The position numbers and the translations under genes are program-made. This document shows, piece by piece, positions 34,859 to 43,677 of a DNA stretch of 64,000 nt. The notes under the pieces were generated by a model. It made no database searches, was not told where the DNA came from, and worked only from the letters and a program-made list of their open reading frames with translations. Source of the DNA: Limosilactobacillus reuteri. Lineage in GTDB: Bacteria; Bacillota; Bacilli; Lactobacillales; Lactobacillaceae. Position 1 is the stretch's first letter. Each line of letters begins with the position of its first letter. Where the stretch lies: assembly GCF_020784725.1 (NCBI RefSeq), contig NZ_JAJGTZ010000026.1, forward strand, positions 62,001 through 126,000, written 5' to 3'.

Positions 34859-35866
34859 GTGCGAAAACGTGCTCGGATAATTTATAATCCTACCTCAGGT
34901 CGTGAAACATTGCGAAATGATTTAGTTGATATTCTCGCAATTTATGAGAAAGCTGGATATGAAACTAGTGCTTTTGCGACTACTCCTGCGCCTAACTCGG
35001 CTAAGAACGAAGCCACTCGTGCTGCTGAAGACGGTTTTGATTTGATTGTCGCCGCTGGTGGAGACGGCACCCTGAATGAAGTGGTTAATGGAATTGCTGG
35101 GTTAGAACATCGGCCAACATTAGCGATTATTCCAGCAGGGACGACTAATGACTATGCACGGGCATTACGGATTCCTCGTGATGATCCGATCGCTGCGGCT
35201 AAGTTAATCCTAAAGAAGAATAAGAAATTTAAAATTGATATTGGTCGGGCTGGTGAAAATTACTTCATGAACATTGCTGCCGGTGGAACGATGACTGAAT
35301 TAACCTATGAGGTCCCTTCGCAAATGAAGTCCCTCTTTGGTTACGCAGCATACTTCGCCAAGGGAGCAGAATTGATGCCGCGGATTAAGCCAGTCGACAT
35401 GCTAATCAAGTATGATAATCAGGAATACCGGGGCAGTGCTTCTATGTTTATGATTGCCTTGACTAATTCGGTCGGCGGTTTTGAACAGATTGTGCCGGAT
35501 GCTTCACTTGATGATGGAAAGTTTACGATGATTATCGTCAAGAAAAGCAGCGTGATCGATATGCTCAGCTTAATGGCAAAGGCGCTTCAAGGAAAGCACC
35601 TTGATGATCCGCGTATTATTTATGCTAAGGCAACCGATATTGAAGTTATTCCATTAAACAAGGAAGATCGCTTGATGGTTAACCTGGACGGGGAATACGG
35701 TGGCGACGCGCCAATGAAATTTCATAACCTTAAGCAGCACCTAGAAGTAATTGCTAACTTGGATGAGATTCCAGAAGATGCGATTACAACTTCAGCTGAT
35801 TTTAAGCGGGTCGAAGAAGACTTTATGAATGGCATTGACGATTATAAAGATCGCGAAAAGAAATAG
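34859..35866 (+). CDS. dgkB: diacylglycerol kinase DgkB
   Basis: 335-aa lipid kinase that phosphorylates diacylglycerol from lipoteichoic acid synthesis. GTG start at 34859 (MRKRARIIYNPTSGRE) lies 7 bases after GGAGGG; the ATG at 34853 touches that site. Contains the nucleotide motif AAGGDGTLNEVVNG and PAGTTNDYARAL. Follows gatB by 17 bp, the standard gatCAB-dgkB-rlmCD order. Confidence 0.96.
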   Translation: MRKRARIIYNPTSGRETLRNDLVDILAIYEKAGYETSAFATTPAPNSAKNEATRAAEDGFDLIVAAGGDGTLNEVVNGIAGLEHRPTLAIIPAGTTNDYARALRIPRDDPIAAAKLILKKNKKFKIDIGRAGENYFMNIAAGGTMTELTYEVPSQMKSLFGYAAYFAKGAELMPRIKPVDMLIKYDNQEYRGSASMFMIALTNSVGGFEQIVPDASLDDGKFTMIIVKKSSVIDMLSLMAKALQGKHLDDPRIIYAKATDIEVIPLNKEDRLMVNLDGEYGGDAPMKFHNLKQHLEVIANLDEIPEDAITTSADFKRVEEDFMNGIDDYKDREKK

Positions 35867-35873
35867 AATAAAT

Positions 35874-35915
35874 AAACGGTCAGCTTCACAAAGAGGAAGT
35901 TGGCCGTTTGTTTTG
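35874..35915 (+). terminator. terminator after dgkB
   Basis: AAACGGTCAGCTTC pairs with GAAGTTGGCCGTTT (two G-U pairs) with an 8-nt loop, followed by GTTTTGTT. Confidence 0.9.
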
Positions 35916-35962
35916 TTATAATAGGAGAAGTTTGTAACGTTGAAATTAATGGAGGAATAACT

Positions 35963-37333
35963 TTGAAACTAAACATTCCAGTACATAAAAATGAAGAATA
36001 TCCAGCGAAGGTAGTGGATTTATCTTATGAAGGCAATGGGGTCGTTAAGATTGATGATTTTCCCGTCTTTGTTCCTAATGCCCTTCCTGGTGAAGAGATT
36101 ACGGTAAAGATCACCAAGGTAACCAGCCACTTTGCTTGGGGACGGGTAATGGACTGGCAGACGAAGAGTCCAGACCGCGTTGATGTTAAGGATAAAAAGT
36201 ACATTCAAACCGGTATCGCCCCCCTTGGTCATTTGAAATATGAGGCCCAGTTGAAATTCAAGCAACACCAAATCCAAGAATTATTGGCCAAAGCACACTT
36301 AGATGAGATTGAAGTTTTACCAACGATGGGGATGGAAAAGCCTTATCATTACCGTAATAAGGCCCAAGTACCAGTAAAAATGGTCCGCGGTCAATTAGAA
36401 ACCGGTTTTTATAAGCGGGGGAGCCACAATTTAGTACCGATTGAAGATTTCTATATCCAGGATCCAGAAATCGATAAGGCAATTGTAGTTGTCCGTGACT
36501 TATTACGGCAATACCACATTACACCATATGATGAACAAACTGGTAAGGGCGTGATTCGCACAGTAATGGTTCGACGGGGATATTACAGCCATGAAATGAT
36601 GGTAGTCTTAGTCACGAATACGAAGCGGTTACCAATGGAAAAGCAAATCGTCGACGGGATCGTTGCCGGAGTTCCAGAAGTAAAAAGTATTGTGCAAAAC
36701 ATCAATGATAAGCGAACGAACCGCTTGCTTGGTGATAAGAATAAAACATTATGGGGTACCAATGAAATTCATGATCAGCTCCTCGGAATTGATTTTGCAA
36801 TCTCACCACTGTCCTTCTACCAGGTTAATCCGCAACAGACTGAACGCCTTTACCAAACGGCCATTGATAATGCTGGCTTGGACGGCAATCAAACGGTCAT
36901 CGATGCCTATTGTGGAATTGGCACGATTTCCCTTGCAGTAGCTAAACATGCTAAGCAAGTTTATGGAGTGGAAATTGTCCCAGCCGCGATTGAAGACGCC
37001 AAACATAATGCTAAACGGAATGGTATTAAGAACGCCAAATTTGTTGTTGGTAAGGCCGAAGAACAATTTGCTAAGTGGCAAGCAGCAGGCCTCAAACCAG
37101 ATGTTGTTATTGTTGATCCACCACGGAAGGGCTTGGCTGAATCATTGATTGAAGCTACTGGTAAGATGGGACCAAAGAAAGTGATTTATGTTTCCTGTAA
37201 TCCAGCCACTTTAGTCCGTGATATTCAACGTTTCGCTGAACAGGGTTACCATGTGACGAAGCCAATTCAGCCAGTAGACCAGTTCCCACAGACGACGCAT
37301 GTTGAGAGTGTGACGGTGCTGGAACGAGCATAG
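35963..37333 (+). CDS. rlmCD: 23S rRNA (uracil-5-)-methyltransferase
   Basis: 456-aa TrmA/RumA family SAM methyltransferase; in Bacillus RlmCD makes both m5U747 and m5U1939. TTG start at 35963 behind TGGAGGA. N-terminal TRAM domain (YPAKVVDLSYEGNGVVK), SAM motif DAYCGIGTISLAVA, IVDPPRKG, catalytic-Cys motif VSCNPATLVRD. The frame is open upstream but the family begins here. Confidence 0.94.
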   Translation: MKLNIPVHKNEEYPAKVVDLSYEGNGVVKIDDFPVFVPNALPGEEITVKITKVTSHFAWGRVMDWQTKSPDRVDVKDKKYIQTGIAPLGHLKYEAQLKFKQHQIQELLAKAHLDEIEVLPTMGMEKPYHYRNKAQVPVKMVRGQLETGFYKRGSHNLVPIEDFYIQDPEIDKAIVVVRDLLRQYHITPYDEQTGKGVIRTVMVRRGYYSHEMMVVLVTNTKRLPMEKQIVDGIVAGVPEVKSIVQNINDKRTNRLLGDKNKTLWGTNEIHDQLLGIDFAISPLSFYQVNPQQTERLYQTAIDNAGLDGNQTVIDAYCGIGTISLAVAKHAKQVYGVEIVPAAIEDAKHNAKRNGIKNAKFVVGKAEEQFAKWQAAGLKPDVVIVDPPRKGLAESLIEATGKMGPKKVIYVSCNPATLVRDIQRFAEQGYHVTKPIQPVDQFPQTTHVESVTVLERA

Positions 37334-38030
37334 CAAAGTTCGATTACTTATGAATGACCCATACGATAACGCTCGAAGAATGAGGAAGATAGTGACGAAT
37401 GATTGGCTAGTGGCGAACCGTCGAGAGTATCACAATGTTGTCGAGGAGCTAGGCAACGAAGAGAATACTAGTGATACTCTATGCGATAGCGTTTCAATTA
37501 GATTTTTATTTTTTCTGATATAAGTGTTTAATAAAAAACAATGAACCGCTTGTTGACTATGACTTCATTGCTGCCTAGTTCAAAATGCTATATCGAGAGA
37601 AAACCAAAATTGGAACGGTTCTGCATTATGAGATTTGAATTGTGTGTTACAGGAATTATCAAGTGTCCAGTGAAAATATGAAATATTTTTTGAGAACCAT
37701 GAATGAATTAATTACACTCTTGAGCGTCGGGTTTATACCTTCTTACTACTACAAATTACTAATAACTATATCTTTGGTGTTTTTGAATAACTGAAGGTTT
37801 CTCTAATTGGAAATACTTTAAGTAATTGATACCGTAAGATACGCAGAAGGAAATATAATGTGATGTGAATTTGGAGATGAGAAGATAAATGAATATGTTT
37901 ATTAAATTTCAAAATTTTGTATAAAGTATAATTTTAAAAATTTGGATCATAAATACAAGTGATCTTTGGGATGATGATCTAATGAAATATATTACTTTCA
38001 AAGTTGGATGTTGTATAAGGATGGTATTTT
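37334..38030. other. gene-free AT-rich stretch, unassigned
   Basis: About 700 bases without a credible gene on either strand. One 10-bp inverted repeat is seen, AGAGTATCAC (37424-37433) and GTGATACTCT (37471-37480), 37 bases apart, followed by a T-rich segment that could end rlmCD transcription. The remainder to 38030 is AT-rich and has no similarity that I recognise. It marks the left border of the accessory region. Confidence 0.5.
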
Positions 38031-39752
38031 GTGAAAATTAATGAATTATCTATTTCTAATTTTCGAGGAATTTCTAAAACAAGAAAATTAATCTTTACTA
38101 AAAATTCTAAACCTAGATCAATTTTGATATATGGAGATAATGGTACCGGGAAGTCAAGCTTTTTAGATGCAATAGAATTTATTGCTCAAGGAACTATACA
38201 AAATAGAAGAACAACGAGTTCCGGAGACTGGATATACAGTTCAAATTCAAAAGTTAATTATCAATCTGCAACTAAAGTATGGTGTAAATTTGATAATGGA
38301 TTATGTGTTGAAAAGGACTATGTATTTGATGATAATAAATTAAACATAGTCACTTTCAAAAATGAAGAAGAATTCAATAAAAATATTTCTATCCCAAGCT
38401 TTTGTCATGCCCCATTAGTATTAAGAAGAAGAGATATTATAAAGTTTTGGGATTTAGATTCCATTGAAAGAATGAAAATTTTTATACCATTTGCAAGTCC
38501 TAAAAACGATGTTGGCTTTATCCCAATTACGGAGCAAGAAAAAATAGATAGAATTAATAAGAAGCGTTTGAAATTTAAAGAAAAGCGAAATGATCTTTTG
38601 CAAAAAATATGCAAAGAATATAATTGGGATTATGAAGAAGAACAATTAAAAGACAAAAATAGATTATTTTTGAAAATTAAGAAGAGGGAACATGTAAGAA
38701 AACTTAATAATTTAAGAAAGACTAAGTCTAGAAAATATCGAGAATTAAGAAGATTATATCGATATTATGATGTTATATCGGGCTGTAACAAATCTATTAA
38801 ACATATAAGAAAAAAATATAAGGCTCTTCAAGAAAAGAAAAACGGGAAATTCCATGACTTAAAGAAAATTATGGAAAAAATTTCTCCAGAAATTACAAAA
38901 TGGTTTAAAAATATTTCACCATCAAGTGATTGTGTTGATAGAATTATCGTTTCTGTTGCAAAACAAACAGATATTTCTATAAATTTTGATGTTATTCTTA
39001 CGAATGGTTTAGAAGCGAATCCAGAGAAATATTTTTCAGAAGCTAATCGTGATTTATTAGCGTTATTATTATATTTTGAATTTATATATGCAAAGAGTTT
39101 TGAAGGACAGAATAAAGTGTTAATATTGGATGATGTATTTCAAAGTATAGATTCCACCATTAGGCTTAATCTTGTTCGGTATCTTTTAAAACGATTTAAT
39201 GAATGGCAATTTATATTAACAACCCATGATAAATTATGGAAAGAGCAGTTGATAAATCTGTTTAGAAATCACAATAGCACATTGGTTCAATATGAAATTA
39301 ATCGCTGGAGCCTTTTAGATGGACCACAGTTGGCTATAGGTATTAATAATTATGATGAAAAATTAAAAGAAGTGATTTGTAATGGAGATGCTGTTGATAT
39401 TAGTGCACGCGCAGGCTATCTATTAGAATATTTATGTGAAAATCTGAGTGTAATTATACATTCGGGTGTTCAAAGAAAAAAAGACGATAGATATACTATC
39501 GGGGATTTATGGCCTGGAATATTAAAAATAATGAAAAGAACCCCAGCTAAAGAAACATTTGAAACATTAAATGATTTTATTATGAATCGTAATTTAATAG
39601 GCGCACATTATAATGAATGGGCTGTAAGTGCGTCAAAAACTGAATCAATAGAATTTGGAGAGCTAGTACTTAGATCTTATTATAGTGTATTTTACAAAGA
39701 TAAAGGCAACTGGATTAATGATAAAGATGAGATAACCGGAGAAGAGCTATAG
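38031..39752 (+). CDS. lone SMC/RecF-like ATPase, candidate defence protein
   Basis: 573-aa protein, GTG start behind AAGGATGG. N-terminal ABC-type half site: FRGI motif at residues 11-14 and Walker A GDNGTGKSS at 35-43. A Lys/Arg-rich predicted coiled coil runs from about 165 to 290. Then a signature-like SEANRDLLALLL near 336, Walker B VLILDDVF at 363-370, D-loop and H-loop TTHD at 397-400. The C-terminal 120 residues hold RNLIGAH (R520, H526), an R-x5-H like that of HEPN RNases. AT-rich coding, no partner gene, flanked by non-conserved DNA. Relation to OLD, RloC or other single-gene phage defence ATPases is inference. Confidence 0.8.
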   Translation: MKINELSISNFRGISKTRKLIFTKNSKPRSILIYGDNGTGKSSFLDAIEFIAQGTIQNRRTTSSGDWIYSSNSKVNYQSATKVWCKFDNGLCVEKDYVFDDNKLNIVTFKNEEEFNKNISIPSFCHAPLVLRRRDIIKFWDLDSIERMKIFIPFASPKNDVGFIPITEQEKIDRINKKRLKFKEKRNDLLQKICKEYNWDYEEEQLKDKNRLFLKIKKREHVRKLNNLRKTKSRKYRELRRLYRYYDVISGCNKSIKHIRKKYKALQEKKNGKFHDLKKIMEKISPEITKWFKNISPSSDCVDRIIVSVAKQTDISINFDVILTNGLEANPEKYFSEANRDLLALLLYFEFIYAKSFEGQNKVLILDDVFQSIDSTIRLNLVRYLLKRFNEWQFILTTHDKLWKEQLINLFRNHNSTLVQYEINRWSLLDGPQLAIGINNYDEKLKEVICNGDAVDISARAGYLLEYLCENLSVIIHSGVQRKKDDRYTIGDLWPGILKIMKRTPAKETFETLNDFIMNRNLIGAHYNEWAVSASKTESIEFGELVLRSYYSVFYKDKGNWINDKDEITGEEL

Positions 39753-39802
39753 CAAGCTATGCTTTCAATAAGTGTAGTTAGTTCTTAAACATAAATTTAT
39801 GT

Positions 39803-39843
39803 AGCATCATCTAGCGATATGTTTAAAGGTGATGCTTTTCTTT
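39803..39843 (+). terminator. terminator after the ATPase gene
   Basis: AGCATCATC and GGTGATGCT (one G-U pair) around a 16-nt loop, followed by TTTCTTT. Confidence 0.75.
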
Positions 39844-39869
39844 ACATTTTTTGATAACGGTGTTATTTT
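39841..39869 (+). promoter_or_regulatory. promoter of tetR-reductase operon
   Basis: TTTACA (39841-39846), 17-bp spacer, TATTTT (39864-39869). The -10 lies in the left arm of the operator below. Confidence 0.5.
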
Positions 39870-39894
39870 AATTTTACAAATAACACCGTTATCA
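39852..39894. promoter_or_regulatory. long palindromic operator of the TetR gene
   Basis: Perfect 17-bp inverted repeat: TGATAACGGTGTTATTT (39852-39868) and its complement (39878-39894) around 9 bp. Each arm is itself near-palindromic (GATAACGGTGTTAT), so it may hold two regulator dimers. It ends just before the ribosome site of the tetR gene, fitting autorepression. Confidence 0.85.
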
Positions 39895-39906
39895 GGAGTG
39901 ACGTAA

Positions 39907-40443
39907 ATGAATGATAAAATTGAAGAAAAAATAATAAAAGTAACAATTAACTTTATTCGTACAAATGGTTATCAAACCGTTTCACTGCGTAAAATTTCTC
40001 AAGCAGCCGGAGTTACAACAGGGGCGTTTTATAAGCGCTTCAAGAATAAGGATGTTTTATTTTATCGAACAGCGATGATTTTATCGCAGCAATTTGTTAC
40101 CAACTTATCAATTAACAGTGAATTATCAGCTTTTGACCAGATCCTCCAAATTGCGCAACAGTTTTGTGAGGAGTTTCAAAAACAACCACAAGTAATGGAT
40201 TTTCTTTTCTTCAATCCAACAATTATTCAGGTTTACCAAGCGGACAAGAATGACTTTAGTTTTTTACAGGTGATTCAACGGTTGGCTCAACAAGTGAATC
40301 CAGGAATTCTGAATGATCGGCAATTTTTTGAACAGCTATGGTCTTTCATTCAGGGATATTCGCTGTTAATCAAAAATGGTGTCACCACTTATGATCCTCA
40401 AGTCGTTAAAGTAACCCTCAGTCAAATGGTAGGAGGAAAATAA
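39907..40443 (+). CDS. TetR/AcrR-family regulator
   Basis: 178-aa repressor. N-terminal helix-turn-helix: TVSLRKISQAAGVTTGAFYK followed by RFKNKDVLFYRT, textbook TetR. The C-terminal ligand domain is not assignable. Autoregulation is likely through the long palindrome directly upstream, and it shares one base with the next gene (TAATG), so it should control the reductase. Ligand unknown; a quinone or similar electrophile would fit. Confidence 0.93.
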   Translation: MNDKIEEKIIKVTINFIRTNGYQTVSLRKISQAAGVTTGAFYKRFKNKDVLFYRTAMILSQQFVTNLSINSELSAFDQILQIAQQFCEEFQKQPQVMDFLFFNPTIIQVYQADKNDFSFLQVIQRLAQQVNPGILNDRQFFEQLWSFIQGYSLLIKNGVTTYDPQVVKVTLSQMVGGK

Positions 40444-41027
40444 TGGATACATTAATCATTTATTGTCATCCTTATCCGCAAAGTTTTAACCACGCAGTAT
40501 TAGAAAGAGTGCAAAGTAATTTGAATAGCCAAGGCATTAATTATCAATTAATTGACCTTTATGCGGAACATTTTGATCCTACTTATTCTGCGGAAGAACT
40601 TTCATTGTATCATCAAGGAGGGACAGTTGATCCCTTGGTGCGCAAATATTTAGAACTCTTAAAATCATGTCGGACAGTGATTTTTATAACTCCTTGCTGG
40701 TGGAATAGTATTCCCGGAAAGTTAAAGGGGTTTATTGATAAGGTGATGAAAGAGGGCCCCGATCTCTCCCATACGGTAACCAGGACCGGAATTAAAGGGC
40801 TATTGACGAACGTCCAGCATTGCTATGTATTAACTACTTCAACTTCGCCAACTTGGTACTTGCGGTTTTTCTGTGGGAATGCTATTCAGCGAGTATTTGT
40901 TAATACAACCTTGAAACAACTTGGCTTTGAGCATCGGAAGTGGCTTAACTTTGGCGGGATTTCCTGGTCATCCCCGCAACGCCGCCAACGTTATTTGCAA
41001 AAAATCGCCCAATATCGGTTTAAGTAA
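40443..41027 (+). CDS. NAD(P)H quinone reductase-like flavoprotein
   Basis: 194-aa flavodoxin-2-fold protein. Phosphate-binding start IIYCHPYPQSFNHAV, the FMN/FAD contact region FITPCWWNSIPGKLKGFIDKV (shown here as positions about 78-98) and TTSTSPTWYLR. Related to MdaB/NQO2 enzymes that reduce quinones or azo compounds by two electrons. Co-transcribed with the TetR gene. Confidence 0.88.
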   Translation: MDTLIIYCHPYPQSFNHAVLERVQSNLNSQGINYQLIDLYAEHFDPTYSAEELSLYHQGGTVDPLVRKYLELLKSCRTVIFITPCWWNSIPGKLKGFIDKVMKEGPDLSHTVTRTGIKGLLTNVQHCYVLTTSTSPTWYLRFFCGNAIQRVFVNTTLKQLGFEHRKWLNFGGISWSSPQRRQRYLQKIAQYRFK

Positions 41028-41085
41028 AATGATTAATACTATCAAAAATTGCTAAAACTGTGGATTAATGTTCAGGGATCATAAC

Positions 41086-41114
41086 TTGCTTGGACATTCT
41101 TACAACTGTAAACT
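41086..41114 (+). promoter_or_regulatory. possible promoter before the PRiA4-domain gene
   Basis: TTGCTT (41086-41091), 17-bp spacer, TAAACT (41109-41114). Modest match. Confidence 0.4.
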
Positions 41115-41198
41115 ATAGGTGATATTCCCTTCGCTTTCTTTTATAGAGCGCGAATAAAATTCATTTCTCACACATTCAAAAATAAAGGAGCAATCATC

Positions 41199-42815
41199 AT
41201 GGCACAGTTATTTTATAGTCCTGACCTGGCTGATCGACTACCTCATAATAATACTGGTAAGATTAGCCAAAAACCTTTACGACGGTGGCAGCTTAGTCCG
41301 GTAAAGATTGATAATAAAACATACTACTTATATGTAGAAGAGGAAACTGGTTTGCCAGTCTTTACTGACAAATTAGGCGAGGGTAAGTTTAGTCAAGTTG
41401 CCATTAACTTTCTAAATGAAATGCCTTTTTTGGTTGATCCGCAACGTACTTGGTTAATGCAGAATATTTTTTCATTTAATTTATACCGGCCAATCCCATC
41501 TGCTGAAAACGAAAAACTTAAAAATTATTTGCAGATAATTGCTAGCCACCAAGCGGAATTTAAAGAAAGCCTTAACGATAATGATTTTTCATCAACTGAG
41601 GATTTCAATGATCTTGTCTACTTGTTATTAGCTTTATCTGGAAACGATCAGGAAGTTCTAATGCAATTTTGCCAATTGGTTAATGAAGAACATCCGGTAA
41701 AGGTGAAATCTCCACGACCGGGATCCAAATATTGTACGATCAAGCCACAATTTAAAGATCCCCGTATTTGGGCGGATGACGAAGGGAAAGCCTCAGCAGA
41801 TAATCCAGCAACAGTTCAAGCGATTAGCCAAAACAACCAGCAAATGATTGACCAGTTTATCGCCAGTGCTGATGGTCAGTTAATGGGAGATGATAAGACT
41901 GCTCGTCGTATCTTAGACCAATTTTTGAACCACTTCATGTTAAAAAATAAAATTTGCACGGTCACTACTAACCTAACTGCGCCAAGCATCTTTTTCGCTG
42001 GAACGTTAGATCAAATTGATGAGGATCTTCTTTCTGCTACGTTATCCAATTTTTATGTTTTTCTAAGTCACACAGGGATCGTGAGCCAATCAGCTGCTAG
42101 GGATGTTGCAGACTATCTAGATACAAGCTACGATATTATCTATGGAGAACCGGAATTAGCTACACCAGAAGATGACTATCAAGATTCCCTTATTCAGCAG
42201 TTGCTTGACGAACTAGCTCCAGCACAAGCAGATATATCGGCGAATGTTAGCAACCGTCAATTGATTAATCCGCAAAACTATGACCAAGCGTATGTAATTA
42301 CTGCTAAATTAGCTGATTTTAAACCGCTAGCAAGTCGTACGTTCGTGATTAAGGGTAGTAGTACAATTGAGGAACTCGTTGAAACAGTGATTTTGATGTT
42401 TCATGGTAACTTGGGACACTTGTATGATGCAATTAATGATCAGACTCAGGAATTTTATACTCAGTCAGAGGATTTTGTGCCAGGCGGAATAACAAAAGTT
42501 AAGCTTGATCTAGCAACGGTCTCATTATTAAATGAAAAAGATAAATTAACTATTCATTATGACTATGGGGACGGCTGGGAGTTTAAACTTCATGTCCAAA
42601 AAATTCAACCAGTTACTAATGAGGAGCTACCACATGTTCAAAAAGCCCGTGGTTACGGTATTATTGAAGATATTGGTGGTGTCGGTGGTTTAGAGCAGTA
42701 TTATGATGATTACCAAAAAGGGCAAGTTGATCCGGACTTTTTAGACTGGTTAGGTGGAGAAGCAATTGACCTTAATGCTGTGGACATCAACGAATTAAAC
42801 CAGCTACTTAAATGA
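41199..42815 (+). CDS. PRiA4-ORF3-like domain protein
   Basis: 538-aa protein of unknown function. The C-terminal part (from about residue 365) is a pRiA4b ORF-3-like domain: YVITAKLADFKPLASRTFVI, LHYDYGDGWE-type core (here IHYDYGDGWEFKLHV) and the end ARGYGIIEDIGGVGGLEQYY. The N-terminal 200 residues look like a separate domain seen in lactobacilli (start MAQLFYSPDLADRL). AAAGGAG site. No signal peptide or membrane segment. Function unknown. Confidence 0.75.
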   Translation: MAQLFYSPDLADRLPHNNTGKISQKPLRRWQLSPVKIDNKTYYLYVEEETGLPVFTDKLGEGKFSQVAINFLNEMPFLVDPQRTWLMQNIFSFNLYRPIPSAENEKLKNYLQIIASHQAEFKESLNDNDFSSTEDFNDLVYLLLALSGNDQEVLMQFCQLVNEEHPVKVKSPRPGSKYCTIKPQFKDPRIWADDEGKASADNPATVQAISQNNQQMIDQFIASADGQLMGDDKTARRILDQFLNHFMLKNKICTVTTNLTAPSIFFAGTLDQIDEDLLSATLSNFYVFLSHTGIVSQSAARDVADYLDTSYDIIYGEPELATPEDDYQDSLIQQLLDELAPAQADISANVSNRQLINPQNYDQAYVITAKLADFKPLASRTFVIKGSSTIEELVETVILMFHGNLGHLYDAINDQTQEFYTQSEDFVPGGITKVKLDLATVSLLNEKDKLTIHYDYGDGWEFKLHVQKIQPVTNEELPHVQKARGYGIIEDIGGVGGLEQYYDDYQKGQVDPDFLDWLGGEAIDLNAVDINELNQLLK

Positions 42816-42911
42816 TTCGTCTCACTATTTTTGTAAGGTAGCGGATATACGGAAATCTTTGTCAGCCCTCAATGAGATAATAATGGCGATCATTGCATTG
42901 AAAACTCAACC

Positions 42912-42995
42912 TTAAATAGTTAAATTAACCACTTCACCATCTTTGAACGTGAATTTTATGTAACGTTGAAAGATGGTGATTCTTTCTATTTTGAA
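42912..42995 (-). pseudogene. relic of an AAA-ATPase-type gene, C-terminal scrap 1
   Basis: On the minus strand a short tail reads RYIKFTFKDGEVVNLTI then stop, with a stop codon 27 residues upstream and no start. It is similar to the tail of the relic at 43.7 kb (RYLQFTFRDEEVIKVKM), so both are remains of related genes. The rest of 42816-43105 shows nothing recognisable. Confidence 0.5.
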
Positions 42996-43105
42996 CTAAC
43001 TAGTCGAGTATTCTATGTTCTATTTCGATAGTCAAGTAGGCGTTTGTAGGGTAATCGTGTATTTAACGTTTTATATAAAAGAAACGTGTTAAGGGAGGCA
43101 GCAAA

Positions 43106-43579
43106 ATGACAGATCGACAAGCAAATGTGAAACTAAGAAGTTATCAAACATCTGATTGTATGGACATTCTTGCTTTGTTTTATCAAACAGTTCACCGAAT
43201 CAATAAGGCAGATTATAAGGAACAGCAGTTAAATGTCTGGGCAACTGGCAATGAAGATCCGATTAAATGGGATCGTTCACTGAGTTCTCATTATGCAATT
43301 GTGGCTATTGTTAATGATCAAATTGTGGGATTTGGTGATATTGATCAAACAGGATATTTGGATAGGCTATTTGTGCATTCCGATTTTCAACGCCAAGGAA
43401 TTGCCACCGCTATTTGTAATGCTTTGGAGGAAAAAAGTAGTGCAGGTTTGATTACCACGTATGCATCATTAACGGCTGTTCCATTTTTTACTCACCGAGG
43501 ATATGCAATCAAACAAAAGAATTTAGTTGTCAGAAGTGGGGTCAAACTTACTAATTTTTTGATGTGTAAAATACTATAA
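43106..43579 (+). CDS. GNAT-family N-acetyltransferase
   Basis: 157-aa acetyltransferase. Acetyl-CoA motif A: LDRLFVHSDFQRQGIATAIC around residues 92-111, preceded by VGFGDIDQTGY. Starts MTDRQANVKLRSYQ behind AAGGGAGG. The substrate is not predictable. It stands alone, between two decayed gene relics. Confidence 0.88.
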   Translation: MTDRQANVKLRSYQTSDCMDILALFYQTVHRINKADYKEQQLNVWATGNEDPIKWDRSLSSHYAIVAIVNDQIVGFGDIDQTGYLDRLFVHSDFQRQGIATAICNALEEKSSAGLITTYASLTAVPFFTHRGYAIKQKNLVVRSGVKLTNFLMCKIL

Positions 43580-43677
43580 TCAATAGTGTAATTGCTTGCC
43601 ATATTCTTAATCAAGCTAGTCTAAACAAAAACAGCACTCATTTAAATTATCTGAGAGCTATAATTACGAAATTATAT

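Noticed and set aside
37424-37480. CRISPR-like repeat
   Set aside because: Only a single inverted pair is present; no array of regularly spaced direct repeats was found here or elsewhere in the window.
38165-38614. Split of the ATPase gene by frameshift
   Set aside because: The reading frame is continuous from Walker A through Walker B to the stop, so the gene is intact.
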